Shown here one piece after another: positions 38,662 to 47,254 of a stretch of 64,000 nucleotides of DNA. A model generated the notes under the pieces. That model made no database searches, was not told the origin of the DNA, and worked only from the letters and a program-made list of their open reading frames with translations. Each line of letters begins with the position of its first letter. Positions within the stretch are counted from its first letter, which is position 1. Source of the DNA: Pseudomonadota bacterium (lineage in GTDB: Bacteria; Pseudomonadota; Alphaproteobacteria; Rhizobiales; Aestuariivirgaceae); contig JAIUNJ010000001.1 of the NCBI GenBank assembly GCA_020161855.1, forward strand, positions 124,001 through 188,000. The letters run 5' to 3'. Made by a program: the position numbers and the translations under genes.

Positions 38662-39434
38662 TGGACATCGGTGAACGGCTGCCAGCACCGGTCCGGGTCA
38701 TCAATGAGACCGGCGCTTCGCCCTACGTACTTCTCTGTGAACATGCCTCGCGCTTCATTCCGGCCTCTTACAACGGGCTTGGACTCGATGCGGCTGATCT
38801 TTCTCGCCATATCGCCTGGGATATCGGAGCGGCCGATGTGGCAACCAGCCTGTCGAAGCTCATCGATGCGCCACTCATCATGGCGGGCTATTCGCGGCTG
38901 CTCATCGACCTCAACCGCCCTGTCGACTGCGTGACCTCGATTCCAGAGGTAAGCGAAACAACATCGATACCCGGCAACCATAAACTTACGTCTGCGGAGC
39001 GTGCCAAACGCATCGCCACCTACTTCGAGCCCTTTCAATCAAGGGTCGGAGAGGTCATTGATGCAAGGCTCCGGCAGCAGAAGCGAACGGTCATTGTTGG
39101 CATCCATAGCTTCACTCCCGTGTTCAAGGGATTCACACGGCCTTGGCGGGCTGGCATTCTCTATCGAAAGTCCGAGGCCTTTGGGCATGCGCTGGCTGAA
39201 GCGCTCGGCGGCGCGGCAGAGGCGGTTGCCGAAAATGAGCCGTACCAGATCGATGATGAGAGTGACTACACCGTACCCGTTCACGGCGAGGCCCGCGGCC
39301 TTGATGCCGTTCTCGTGGAAATCCGACAGGACCTGATCGCAGAGGCTCAGGGCGCCTCGCACTGGGCCAGGCAGCTTTCGACCGCGCTGATGTCTTCCCT
39401 CCGCACCTCCAGCCAGGTTCAGGATCGGGTTTAA
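38661..39434 (+). CDS. N-formylglutamate amidohydrolase family (HutG-like)
   Basis: The gene begins at 38661, sharing one base with the previous stop (TGATG), and encodes 257 residues. LLCEHASRFIP holds likely metal ligands. IAWDIGAADVATSLSKLIDAPLI and GYSRLLIDLNRP are diagnostic of the family, and VGIHSFTPVFKG adds another conserved histidine. The family hydrolyses N-formylglutamate and related N-acyl amino acids. No other hut genes are present, so the substrate is probably a product of the linked ligase pathway rather than a histidine intermediate. Confidence 0.86.
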   Translation: MDIGERLPAPVRVINETGASPYVLLCEHASRFIPASYNGLGLDAADLSRHIAWDIGAADVATSLSKLIDAPLIMAGYSRLLIDLNRPVDCVTSIPEVSETTSIPGNHKLTSAERAKRIATYFEPFQSRVGEVIDARLRQQKRTVIVGIHSFTPVFKGFTRPWRAGILYRKSEAFGHALAEALGGAAEAVAENEPYQIDDESDYTVPVHGEARGLDAVLVEIRQDLIAEAQGASHWARQLSTALMSSLRTSSQVQDRV

Positions 39435-39503
39435 TATATTGATTTAAAATAATTTTTTTGCGTCGCCTCGGAACCTAATGACATGGACCTTGACTGGTTA
39501 GAT

Positions 39504-39524
39504 TCTGGTCTTAATCTGGTCTTA
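39504..39524 (+). promoter_or_regulatory. Direct repeat TCTGGTCTTA x2 upstream of gntR
   Basis: Two identical 10-base copies (39504-39513, 39515-39524) with an 11-base period end one base before the gntR ATG. A related GACTGGTTAGA precedes them (39492-39502). The whole 39435-39525 gap is A+T-rich, as expected of a promoter. The repeat is the likely autoregulatory site of the GntR protein. Because it occupies the ribosome-site position, the gene may be translated from a very short leader. Confidence 0.6.
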
Positions 39525-39525
39525 T

Positions 39526-40272
39526 ATGCTGAAAGAACTCGCCAAGAACCGGATCTTCCAGAAATCCCACCGCTATGCCGAGGTGGCGCGGCGGCTTGAG
39601 CAGCAAATTCGTGATGGCGGCATGGTCGCTGGCAGCCGCATTCTGGGAGAACGCGAACTTGCCAAGGTTCTGGGCGTCAGCCGTGTCACGCTGCGGCGTG
39701 CCCTGTGCGAACTGCGTGATCGCGGCATCCTGGTGTCAGATGAGGCCAAGGGCTGGTTCGTCGCGCCTCCCAATGTCAGCGAACAGAATGTCCTGCGAAG
39801 CTTCTCGGAGATGGCTGCAGCCCGCGGCCTCAGCAGCGGGTCGCTGGTCATCCGCAGTGTTGTGCGGATTGCAAGTTTTGAAGAAGCAGAGATGCTCAGC
39901 CTTCCGGCGGGCGCCAAGGTCTTTGATCTTGAGCGTGTGCGCACACTGGTTGGCGAACCGGTCGGCATTGAGAACAGCCTGATCCCGCTGCAGCGCGCGC
40001 CGGCGCTGCCTGCCACAGATTTTGCCAGGCAATCGCTCTACACCGCCTTGCGCGATGCAGGTGCCGCACCGGCCGTCGCCAATTATGTGCTCAGCGCCAC
40101 TGCCGCCAGCACCGAGCATGCCCATCTCCTCAATGTTCCGGAAGGGACAGCGCTGCTGGCGGCCAATGCGATCGCCCGCGATAGCAACGGCGTTCCGGTG
40201 GAGTTGAGCAAGACGGTTTTTCGCGGTGACCGCTATCGCTTCCTCACCACATTGCGAGCCGAGCAAAGATGA
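39526..40272 (+). CDS. GntR-family regulator with UTRA domain (HutC subfamily)
   Basis: The 248-residue protein has a GntR winged helix at about 16-80 (RRLEQQIRDGGMVAGSRILGERELAKVLGVSRVTLRRALCELRDRGIL). A UTRA ligand domain follows (about 95-240), with VFDLERVRTLVGEPVGIENSLIP and AANAIARDSNGVPVELSKTVFRGDRYRF. UTRA regulators sense small molecules related to the pathway they control. No ribosome site is visible before the ATG. It heads and presumably controls the operon that follows, overlapping the kinase by four bases. Confidence 0.9.
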   Translation: MLKELAKNRIFQKSHRYAEVARRLEQQIRDGGMVAGSRILGERELAKVLGVSRVTLRRALCELRDRGILVSDEAKGWFVAPPNVSEQNVLRSFSEMAAARGLSSGSLVIRSVVRIASFEEAEMLSLPAGAKVFDLERVRTLVGEPVGIENSLIPLQRAPALPATDFARQSLYTALRDAGAAPAVANYVLSATAASTEHAHLLNVPEGTALLAANAIARDSNGVPVELSKTVFRGDRYRFLTTLRAEQR

Positions 40273-41594
40273 AAACCGGCTTCCTCGGAATCGACGTGGG
40301 TCTCTCTGGGACGAGAGCGGCGGTGATTTCGGCGAAGGGACAGGTTCTCACTCACGCGCGGCTGGCCGCCGATACCAGCAGGCTTTCCCTCACCCGCCTG
40401 TCAGCCCTTGTAGACCGCACGGTGCGTATGGCCCTGGCTGACAGACCTAATGTCTCCATAGCAGGTGTGTGCATTTGCGCCTTCGGGCCAGCCCCTATTC
40501 TTCTCGATGACCGTGGCAGGGTTGTCGCTCAGCTTGCCCTGTTTGACACAGCCGACAGCGCTCAAGGGGATGACGGCGGCGATGACCTGCGCCAGCGCTT
40601 TTCTGTGTTCAGGCACAAAGCACCGAAGCTCTTTGCACGGGTGCGCATGGTCTGCGACGTCACGGGTTACCTCGTCTATCGACTCACCGGCCGGCTGACC
40701 ATGGACCATGTGACCGCGGCCGACTACCTGCAGATTCGACTGCCGAAGCGTGTGGCCTTGCCTGATCGCCAGAATGCAGATGCGCATGCGGGTCTGCTCG
40801 GTGTTGCGGCCGCAAGGCGGCTTGGTTTGCCCGCCGGCACTCCTGTTGCAGTGGGCGCCTATGACAGCACGGCAGATCTCGTGGCGGCGGGTTTTGGACA
40901 AAGCTGCAAATCTGTGGTCGTGCTGGGCACCACCATGGTGCTCGGTGTGCACACGGAAAGGCCGGTTGCCGATCCACGGCTGCGCTCCACACCGCATGTG
41001 GGCAAGGGCTGGTTCTCGGGCGGCTGGACCAATTGTGCCGGGGCAACGCTGACGGTGGCAGACCAACTGCTCGCCCAGGGGCCTGCAACACGAGAATTTG
41101 AGGTTCCGATGGTCTGGCCCTATCTCGCAGGGGAACGCGCGCCCGTGTGGTCGCCGCAAGCGACCGGCCTTGTTGCGGGGCTCACAACCCGCACGACCGC
41201 AACTGGTCTTCGCCACGGCTTCATACGTAGTATCGCGCTCTCGGCTGCCGATATCGCAGAACGCCTCAGCTCTGAATTTGGCGCCCCCCGGCAATGGACT
41301 GTCACCGGCGGCGGCAGCCGCAACACCGTCCTCATGTCGGAACTGGCCGATGCTCTGGGCGCAACGCTGCGCGTCGTCCGGGGTGCAGATGCCAATCTGG
41401 GGCCTGCCGTGCTCGCAGCCCGAAGCTGCGGCGTGAAGCTCAGCTTGCCCGCGGCACGGAGCTATCGCGCCAACCGCGGTGGCCATCGCGCCTATGGCGA
41501 GCGGCTTCGCGTCTATCGCCAGGTTTTTGAGGCCCTGCGGCCGCTGATGCCAGACATCGCCCGCGTTACCCAACAGGAGAAGGTCACAGTATGA
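40269..41594 (+). CDS. FGGY-family carbohydrate kinase
   Basis: The 441-residue kinase begins GFLGIDVGLSGTRAAVIS (phosphate loop). It contains GAYDSTADLVAAGFG and ends with the ATP-site region WTVTGGGSRNTVLMSELADALGATLRVV and ANLGPAVLAARSCG. It is shorter than typical xylulokinase and glycerol kinase and may use a less common polyol or keto sugar. Four-base overlaps with both neighbours show coupled translation. It should supply the phosphate for the aldolase three genes downstream. Confidence 0.87.
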   Translation: MKTGFLGIDVGLSGTRAAVISAKGQVLTHARLAADTSRLSLTRLSALVDRTVRMALADRPNVSIAGVCICAFGPAPILLDDRGRVVAQLALFDTADSAQGDDGGDDLRQRFSVFRHKAPKLFARVRMVCDVTGYLVYRLTGRLTMDHVTAADYLQIRLPKRVALPDRQNADAHAGLLGVAAARRLGLPAGTPVAVGAYDSTADLVAAGFGQSCKSVVVLGTTMVLGVHTERPVADPRLRSTPHVGKGWFSGGWTNCAGATLTVADQLLAQGPATREFEVPMVWPYLAGERAPVWSPQATGLVAGLTTRTTATGLRHGFIRSIALSAADIAERLSSEFGAPRQWTVTGGGSRNTVLMSELADALGATLRVVRGADANLGPAVLAARSCGVKLSLPAARSYRANRGGHRAYGERLRVYRQVFEALRPLMPDIARVTQQEKVTV

Positions 41595-42580
41595 GTGCAA
41601 CGATGCGATCGGCGCGTCTCACAGGCATCCGCCAGATGCAGATCGATCGGCTGCCCGTTCCAACGCCGCAGGCAGGCGAGATTCAGGTCCGAATTGAGGC
41701 CTGTGGTGTCTGCGCCACGGACTCGCGCAAATACGAGATCGGGGTGAATGATGGTCACTACCCTTTCAACCCCGGGCATGAATGGCTGGGAGAAGTGACG
41801 GCCTTGGGGCCCGATGTCAAAGGCTTCAAAACCGGCGACCGCGTCTATGGGGATACCTATGGCGGCTATGCCGACTATGCTGTCATTCCCGTCAATCCGA
41901 TCCCGTGGTCGCGCGGGCCGCTGCCCTTGCCGAAGTCGCTCGACAAGCGCCGGGCCATTTTCATCGAGCCGCTGGCCGATTGCATTCACGCGGTGCGCGG
42001 CCAGGCCAGGCTGCAAGCCGGACAGCGGCTGATTGTCATCGCGACGGGCGTGATGGGCCTGAAGATCATCGCCGATGCCGCCCGTCTGGGCTGCAAGGTC
42101 ATGGCCGTGGAGCCGCTTCCGGCGCGGCAGGCCATGGCCCGTCAGTTTGGCGCCGAAATGGTGACAACCCCTGAACACTGGGCGGAAGAAGCTGCATCAT
42201 GGACATCGGGCGAAGGAGCCGATGCCGTAATCCTGACCATCGGCAATCCCGATCTCGTCATGCCCTGCATCCGGGCGGCAAAGCCCGGAGGCCGCGTCGT
42301 GTTGTTCGCCGGTTTCGGCAATCGCAAGGAGGCGGTCCTCGATCTCAACGACATCCATTATCGCGAGATCGTGCTGGTCGGCAGCGAATGGATCGGCACG
42401 CCACCAAACCAGGCGCGCCACCGCTACGACGAAGCACTGGAATTTCTCCTCGACGGGAAGGTCCCCTTCGACAGCCTGGTCACTGGCACCTGCGGCTTCG
42501 ACACGCTCGAACAAGCGCTTGTCACGCGCCAGGGCTTCACCGGCTTTAAGACCATGTTCACTCCGGAGACAACGACATGA
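41591..42580 (+). CDS. Zinc-type alcohol/polyol dehydrogenase (MDR family)
   Basis: The 329-residue enzyme has catalytic zinc ligands in GVCATDSRKYEIG and FNPGHEWLGEV and a Rossmann NAD site around VIATGVMGLKIIADAARLGCKVMAVE. The four-cysteine structural zinc lobe is missing: the segment after GDRVYGD goes straight to TYGGYADYAV. That shortening occurs in some polyol dehydrogenases. It probably oxidises a polyol or sugar alcohol to a keto sugar. It overlaps the kinase and aldolase genes by four bases each. Confidence 0.88.
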   Translation: MSATMRSARLTGIRQMQIDRLPVPTPQAGEIQVRIEACGVCATDSRKYEIGVNDGHYPFNPGHEWLGEVTALGPDVKGFKTGDRVYGDTYGGYADYAVIPVNPIPWSRGPLPLPKSLDKRRAIFIEPLADCIHAVRGQARLQAGQRLIVIATGVMGLKIIADAARLGCKVMAVEPLPARQAMARQFGAEMVTTPEHWAEEAASWTSGEGADAVILTIGNPDLVMPCIRAAKPGGRVVLFAGFGNRKEAVLDLNDIHYREIVLVGSEWIGTPPNQARHRYDEALEFLLDGKVPFDSLVTGTCGFDTLEQALVTRQGFTGFKTMFTPETTT

Positions 42581-43347
42581 AGACGCCAGCCTGTATCGGG
42601 CCGGACGGCCGCACCGTCATCATCGCAATTGATCACTCACTTTACTCATGGCCGTGCCGGGGTCTTGAAGACCGCGCCGCGATCATTTCCGCGGCCGATG
42701 CAGCGGGGGTCGATGCCATGATCGCGAGCTATGGCACGATCCGCGATTTCCGGAAGCTCTTCGGGCAGGTGAAGCCGATCCTGAAACTCGACATCACGTC
42801 GCTGTCGCTGGGCGGGCACTACCCTCTCACCGAATATGTCATGACCTACACGCTCGACGATGCCGAGCGGCTCGGCGTCAGCACCGTGCTGAACTATATC
42901 CAGCTCGGTGCCCCTTTCGAGCTCGAAGCCTTGCGCCAATCGGGCAAGCTTGCCGCTGAATGCGACCGGCGTGGTTTCACCTATCTCTGCGAGATCATGC
43001 CGATCGAAAGCACCATGTTTCCCGATCCGGAAGCGCCCGAGGCCATGGTTGCCGCCTGCCGCACCGGCCAGGAACTGGGAGCCCATGTGATCAAGACCAC
43101 GATGCCTGTTCCCTCAAGCGCCATCGCCGAAGCCGTATCGGCCTGCGACATTCCGGTGGTGCTGGCGGGTGGTGCGCCAGCCAAGGATCCCAAGGCCTAT
43201 GACACGGCGATTGCCGCAGCCCTTGCCGGCGGCGTTGCCGGTGTCGCCATCGGCCGCAACGCCTGGGGCGCATCCGATCCGGCACGCGCCATGAAGCGCT
43301 TCTGCCGGCTGGTCCATGAAGCGCCGCAGGAGGCTCTGACGGCCTGA
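42577..43347 (+). CDS. Class I aldolase of the DeoC/LacD/LsrF group
   Basis: The 256-residue TIM barrel starts KTPACIGPDGRTVIIAIDHSLY, the typical IDH start of DhnA/LacD-type aldolases. A candidate Schiff-base lysine lies in HVIKTTMPVPSS, and VVLAGGAPAKDP with GVAIGRNAWG forms the phosphate site. LsrF and LacD relatives cleave or thiolyse phosphorylated ketoses, often yielding dihydroxyacetone phosphate. The linked kinase and dehydrogenase fit a route of oxidation, phosphorylation and cleavage. Confidence 0.85.
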   Translation: MKTPACIGPDGRTVIIAIDHSLYSWPCRGLEDRAAIISAADAAGVDAMIASYGTIRDFRKLFGQVKPILKLDITSLSLGGHYPLTEYVMTYTLDDAERLGVSTVLNYIQLGAPFELEALRQSGKLAAECDRRGFTYLCEIMPIESTMFPDPEAPEAMVAACRTGQELGAHVIKTTMPVPSSAIAEAVSACDIPVVLAGGAPAKDPKAYDTAIAAALAGGVAGVAIGRNAWGASDPARAMKRFCRLVHEAPQEALTA

Positions 43348-44132
43348 TGGCAAGCCTCGCACCACCGCGGGATCTCGAGGGCCGCGTTGCCATCGTCACC
43401 GGTGCCAGCAGCGGCATCGGCAGGGCTGTTGCCATCCTTCTGGCGCGTCGCGGTGCTAAGGTGATCGCCACGGGGCGCAGCCGCGCCCGGCTCAGCCAGT
43501 TGACGGACTGGCAGGCAGGTATCGTTCCCTGTGTCGCAGAACTGTCCGATCCGACTGCAAGCGACAAGGTCTTTGCCAAAGCGGCCCGGCATGGTGCCCC
43601 GACCATCCTCATATGTTCCGCGGGAATCCCGGGCTATATCGACAAGCCGATCGCAACCCAGTCCTTCGGTGCCTGGCGCGCCAGCATGGCCGTCAATCTC
43701 GATTCACCCTTCCTCATGTCGAAAGCCATTGCCCCGGTGATCGCGGCAGAGAAATGGGGCCGCATCGTCTATGTCAGTTCGACAGCTGGAGAAGCCGGCG
43801 CACCATCCATGTCGGCCTATTGCGCCTCAAAGCATGGGTTGATCGGCCTCATGCGGTCAGTTGCCTGTGACATTGGTGCTCACAACGCTACAGCAAATGC
43901 TGTCTGCCCCGGCTGGGTGCGGACCGAGATGGCAAACAATGATGCCCGCCAGGAAGCAGAAGCACGCGGCATGACCGTGGACGAAATCTGGCACGAGCGG
44001 GAGCAGGGCTATCCCGGAAAGCGCGTCTTGGCGCCGGAGGAAGTAGCCGAGACCATCTCCTTCCTGGCAAGCAATGCTGCTTCGGGGATCAACGGCGAGG
44101 CCATCACGGTGGCACTCGGGGGAAGATGGTGA
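43347..44132 (+). CDS. Short-chain dehydrogenase/reductase
   Basis: The 261-residue SDR has the cofactor motif TGASSGIGRAVAI, the serine in VYVSSTAGEAG and the YCASK (Tyr-x3-Lys) catalytic pair, and ends with the common INGEAITVALGGRW. It begins on the aldolase stop (TGATG). The operon has three further oxidoreductases (MDR, Gfo/Idh and GMC), so the substrate likely undergoes several oxidations or epimerisation through a keto form. Confidence 0.9.
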   Translation: MASLAPPRDLEGRVAIVTGASSGIGRAVAILLARRGAKVIATGRSRARLSQLTDWQAGIVPCVAELSDPTASDKVFAKAARHGAPTILICSAGIPGYIDKPIATQSFGAWRASMAVNLDSPFLMSKAIAPVIAAEKWGRIVYVSSTAGEAGAPSMSAYCASKHGLIGLMRSVACDIGAHNATANAVCPGWVRTEMANNDARQEAEARGMTVDEIWHEREQGYPGKRVLAPEEVAETISFLASNAASGINGEAITVALGGRW

Positions 44133-45184
44133 TGACAAATCCCGTCATCCAGTGCCGCGATGTCTGGAAAGTGTTCGGCGCACTGGATGCGGCTGTCTTC
44201 GCACAAATCCGCGCCGGAACGGCAAGCAAGGATGAGATTCAGGACAAGTACAGCTGCGTTGTCGCGGTCGCTGATGCGAATTTCAGCATAGCCGCAGGCG
44301 AAATCTTCTGCATCATGGGTCTTTCAGGCAGCGGCAAATCGACCCTGCTGCGGCACATCAATGGACTTGTCGCACCGAGCGCCGGCGACATTCTCATCGG
44401 CGGCGAGAATATCGCCCGGCTGTCGCGCGCCGGATTGCGCGACTTGCGGGCCCGCAAGATCGGCATGGTATTTCAGAATTTTGCATTGCTGCCGCATCGC
44501 AATGTCATCGACAATGTTGCCTTCGGCCTGGAGCTGCGCGACGTGCCGCGGCCTGAACGTCTGGCGCGAGCCCGCGAAATGCTCAAAGCCGTTCAGCTCG
44601 AGGCATGGGAGGATGCGCGCATCACCGAGCTGTCAGGTGGCATGCAACAGCGTGTCGGCCTCGCCCGCGCGCTGGCCGGGGATCCTGACATTCTGTTGAT
44701 GGATGAGCCCTTTGGCGCACTCGATCCGCTGATCCGGCGGCAATTGCAGGACCAGTTCACCCGCCTTTGCCGGGACATGAACAAGACAGCCGTCTTCATC
44801 ACCCACGATCTTGACGAGGCCATGCGGATCGGCAGCCGGATCGCCATCATGCGCGACGGCCGCATTCTGCAGACCGGGGCTCCGCATGAAATCATTCTTT
44901 CTCCGGCCGATACCCATGTAGCGGCTTTCGTCCGCGACGTATCATCCAAGGATACGCTGAGCGCCCAGCATGTCATGAGCCGTGTTGCTCCCGGGGAAAT
45001 GGAACAATTGGCAAGGTTGCCCGGTATCTTGCCGGACACCATCCTCTCCGAGGCGGCAAGGCTTGCTGCCCGCGAAAACCAGGACCTGCCGGTGCGAGAC
45101 GGCAGCGGCGCCATTGTCGGCGTGCTCCGTGTGTCCGAAATCCTGACGGCCCTGGCCGGACGAGGGCAATATGCGCAAAACTGA
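44126..45184 (+). CDS. Glycine-betaine/proline-type ABC ATPase (ProV-like)
   Basis: The 352-residue ATPase has the ProV extension before the Walker A (LSGSGKSTLLRHINGL), signature LSGGMQQRVGLARAL, Walker B ILLMDEPFGALDP and a C-terminal region resembling a single degenerate CBS domain (LPVRDGSGAIVGVLRVSEIL). That is shorter than E. coli ProV, which has a CBS pair used for osmotic gating. The start is 44126 or 44132, overlapping the SDR stop. It belongs with the ProW- and ProX-like genes that follow. Confidence 0.9.
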   Translation: MVMTNPVIQCRDVWKVFGALDAAVFAQIRAGTASKDEIQDKYSCVVAVADANFSIAAGEIFCIMGLSGSGKSTLLRHINGLVAPSAGDILIGGENIARLSRAGLRDLRARKIGMVFQNFALLPHRNVIDNVAFGLELRDVPRPERLARAREMLKAVQLEAWEDARITELSGGMQQRVGLARALAGDPDILLMDEPFGALDPLIRRQLQDQFTRLCRDMNKTAVFITHDLDEAMRIGSRIAIMRDGRILQTGAPHEIILSPADTHVAAFVRDVSSKDTLSAQHVMSRVAPGEMEQLARLPGILPDTILSEAARLAARENQDLPVRDGSGAIVGVLRVSEILTALAGRGQYAQN

Positions 45185-46124
45185 ACAGAGCCGCACGCCT
45201 GCCTATCTCTCATGGGGTATGATCGCACTCGTCGTCGCCGGGGCTCTGTGGTGGCTCTTTGCTCCGCCCTTGCCCGAATGGCTGACGCAGTTTCCGGCCC
45301 CCAAGGGTCTCGACAATGCGGTGGCCCAGCAGATCGACGCCGCCGTCAACTGGATGAAGCAGCAATGGGCGAGCTTCTTCGATGTCTTCACCTGGATTTT
45401 GCGCAAGATCCTCGGTGTTATCGAATCCGCAATGGTGACAACACCATGGCCGATCGTCGTGGCACTTGTTCTCCTGCTCGCCTGGCGGCTTTCGGGTCTT
45501 CGGGCCGCCATCTTCACCGCAGCCTGCCTTGCCTATCTCGGTCTCTTCGGCTTCTGGGAAAAGAGCATGACGACACTGGCGCTGGTCGCAGCCTCGGTTC
45601 TCATCTGCGTGGTGATCGGCCTTCCGGTCGGTATTCTCTGTGCCAAGAGCCCACGGGCAAAGCGCCTGCTGGAACCTGTCCTTGACGTGATGCAGACGCT
45701 GCCCACCTTCGTCTATCTCATTCCGGCCGTCGCCTTCTTCTCGATCGGCAAGCCACCGGGCGTGATCGCGACGGTGATCTTCGCGTTACCATCCATAGTA
45801 CGGCTCACGGCCCTCGGCATCGAACAGGTGCCCGCCGTGGTGCGCGAAGCGGCCGATGCCTTTGGTGCCCGGCCAATGCAAAAGCTTCTCAAGGTCGAAC
45901 TTCCGCTAGCACTTCCATCGATCCGGCTGGGCATCAACCAGACCATCATGATGTCCCTTTCGATGGTCGTGGTCGCCGCCATGATCGGCGCGGGCGGGCT
46001 CGGCCTCGATGTGATCCGTTCGCTGCAACATCTCAAGACTGGCCAGGGCTTTCTGGCCGGGCTTGCCATTGTTTTGTGTGCCATGGCGCTTGACCGCATG
46101 GTGCGCGGAAGGCCGCCGGGATGA
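45171..46124 (+). CDS. Glycine-betaine/proline-type ABC permease (ProW-like)
   Basis: The 317-residue permease has an N-terminal membrane segment, an extended periplasmic stretch (PEWLTQFPAPKGLDNAVAQQI) and about six further helices. The docking loop is REAADAFGARPMQKLLKVELPLALPSI, followed by MIGAGGLGLDVI, as in ProW/OpuAB. It overlaps the ATPase by 14 bases. Unlike most ProW genes it lies inside a sugar-catabolic operon. Confidence 0.9.
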   Translation: MRKTEQSRTPAYLSWGMIALVVAGALWWLFAPPLPEWLTQFPAPKGLDNAVAQQIDAAVNWMKQQWASFFDVFTWILRKILGVIESAMVTTPWPIVVALVLLLAWRLSGLRAAIFTAACLAYLGLFGFWEKSMTTLALVAASVLICVVIGLPVGILCAKSPRAKRLLEPVLDVMQTLPTFVYLIPAVAFFSIGKPPGVIATVIFALPSIVRLTALGIEQVPAVVREAADAFGARPMQKLLKVELPLALPSIRLGINQTIMMSLSMVVVAAMIGAGGLGLDVIRSLQHLKTGQGFLAGLAIVLCAMALDRMVRGRPPG

Positions 46125-46168
46125 ACAACCGGCGGGGTGACAACGACAACAACTTCTAGGAGGAAGAC

Positions 46169-47197
46169 ATGTTGAAGTATCTAAAGACGACCGGCCTTGT
46201 GGCCGTTTCGCTGGTGGCGCTCTCGGCCTTCGCGGAGGCCAAGACCACTGTCACCATCGGAGAACTGGATTGGCCGGGGGCGCGCGCCATCGAGCAGGTC
46301 CTGAAGCAGGTGATGACGACCTATCTCGATGCCGATGTCGGCACCATCGCCGCAGCACAGGAAGCGCTCTATGAGGCCCTCGACAAGGGCGACAATTCCG
46401 TCGATGTCGTAGCCGACATGTGGACAGATCATCTGCCGCAGCAGATGAAGAACTATGTGCTGCCCGGCAGCCGCCAGACCATCATCCTCAACGACAAATC
46501 CTATCTCGGCACCGAAGGCATTTTCGTGCCGAGCTATGTCGCCGACGAGCTTGGCGTGAAGAAGCTTGCCGATCTCGCCAAGCCGGAAGTGGCCAAGCTC
46601 TTCGACAGCGATGGCAACGGCAAGGGCGAGATGTGGGCCGGTGCCGTGGGTTGGGAATCAACCAACCATACGGAAGTGCGCGGCAAGACCTACGGCTTCG
46701 ACAAGACCATGGAGTATACGACCGTGGAGCAAGCCGTGCTGCTCGCCCAGCTCAAGGATGCCTATGAAAGCAAGAAGCCGATTGCCTTCTATTACTGGAC
46801 CCCGGAATGGATCCATGCTGCCTATAAGCTGACCCAGCTCGAAGAGCCGCCCTTCAATGGTTATACCATGGACAGCGCCAAGGGTACCGAGCGCTATAAT
46901 GCGAATGGCTGCTATACGTTCTACCAGCCGGCCGAGCGCAATGACTGGCTCGAGGCATCCTCGATTTCCTGCGGGCAGCCGCCCACACGCGTGAACATCG
47001 CCCACTCCAAGGCGCTGGCCGAACGTGCGCCCCAGATCTCGCAGTTCCTGAAGCAGGTGGCACTCGACGCCGATGTCGTGAACCAGTGGATCCTCGCCAT
47101 GGAGGTCGACAAGAAGCCCGTCGAGCAAGTGGCCAGCGACTGGATCGCCGCGAACAAGGACACTGTCGAAGGTGTCTGGCTGAAGGGCGTGAAGTAA
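46169..47197 (+). CDS. Glycine-betaine-type periplasmic binding protein (ProX-like)
   Basis: The gene follows a perfect AGGAGG site and encodes 342 residues with a signal peptide ending near FAEA. The fold is the OpuAC/ProX type (VTIGELDWPGARAIEQVLKQV). Tryptophans that could build an aromatic box for a cationic ligand are visible in DVVADMWTDHL, GAVGWESTNH and YYWTPEWIHAAY. That favours a quaternary ammonium or sulfonium ligand, but the operon enzymes are of sugar type. The ligand is therefore an open question. Confidence 0.9.
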   Translation: MLKYLKTTGLVAVSLVALSAFAEAKTTVTIGELDWPGARAIEQVLKQVMTTYLDADVGTIAAAQEALYEALDKGDNSVDVVADMWTDHLPQQMKNYVLPGSRQTIILNDKSYLGTEGIFVPSYVADELGVKKLADLAKPEVAKLFDSDGNGKGEMWAGAVGWESTNHTEVRGKTYGFDKTMEYTTVEQAVLLAQLKDAYESKKPIAFYYWTPEWIHAAYKLTQLEEPPFNGYTMDSAKGTERYNANGCYTFYQPAERNDWLEASSISCGQPPTRVNIAHSKALAERAPQISQFLKQVALDADVVNQWILAMEVDKKPVEQVASDWIAANKDTVEGVWLKGVK

Positions 47198-47208
47198 GCA
47201 ACCTGTGG

Positions 47209-47235
47209 ACCGCGGGGGCACGTTGCTCCTGCGGT
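47209..47235 (+). other. Hairpin after the ProX-like gene
   Basis: An 11-bp stem (two G-U pairs) with a five-base loop lies 12 bases after the stop and is not followed by a T-run. It probably stabilises the transporter mRNA or trims transcription into the genes downstream rather than ending the operon. Confidence 0.5.
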
Positions 47236-47254
47236 TCGCATTGAAATCTGCGAC

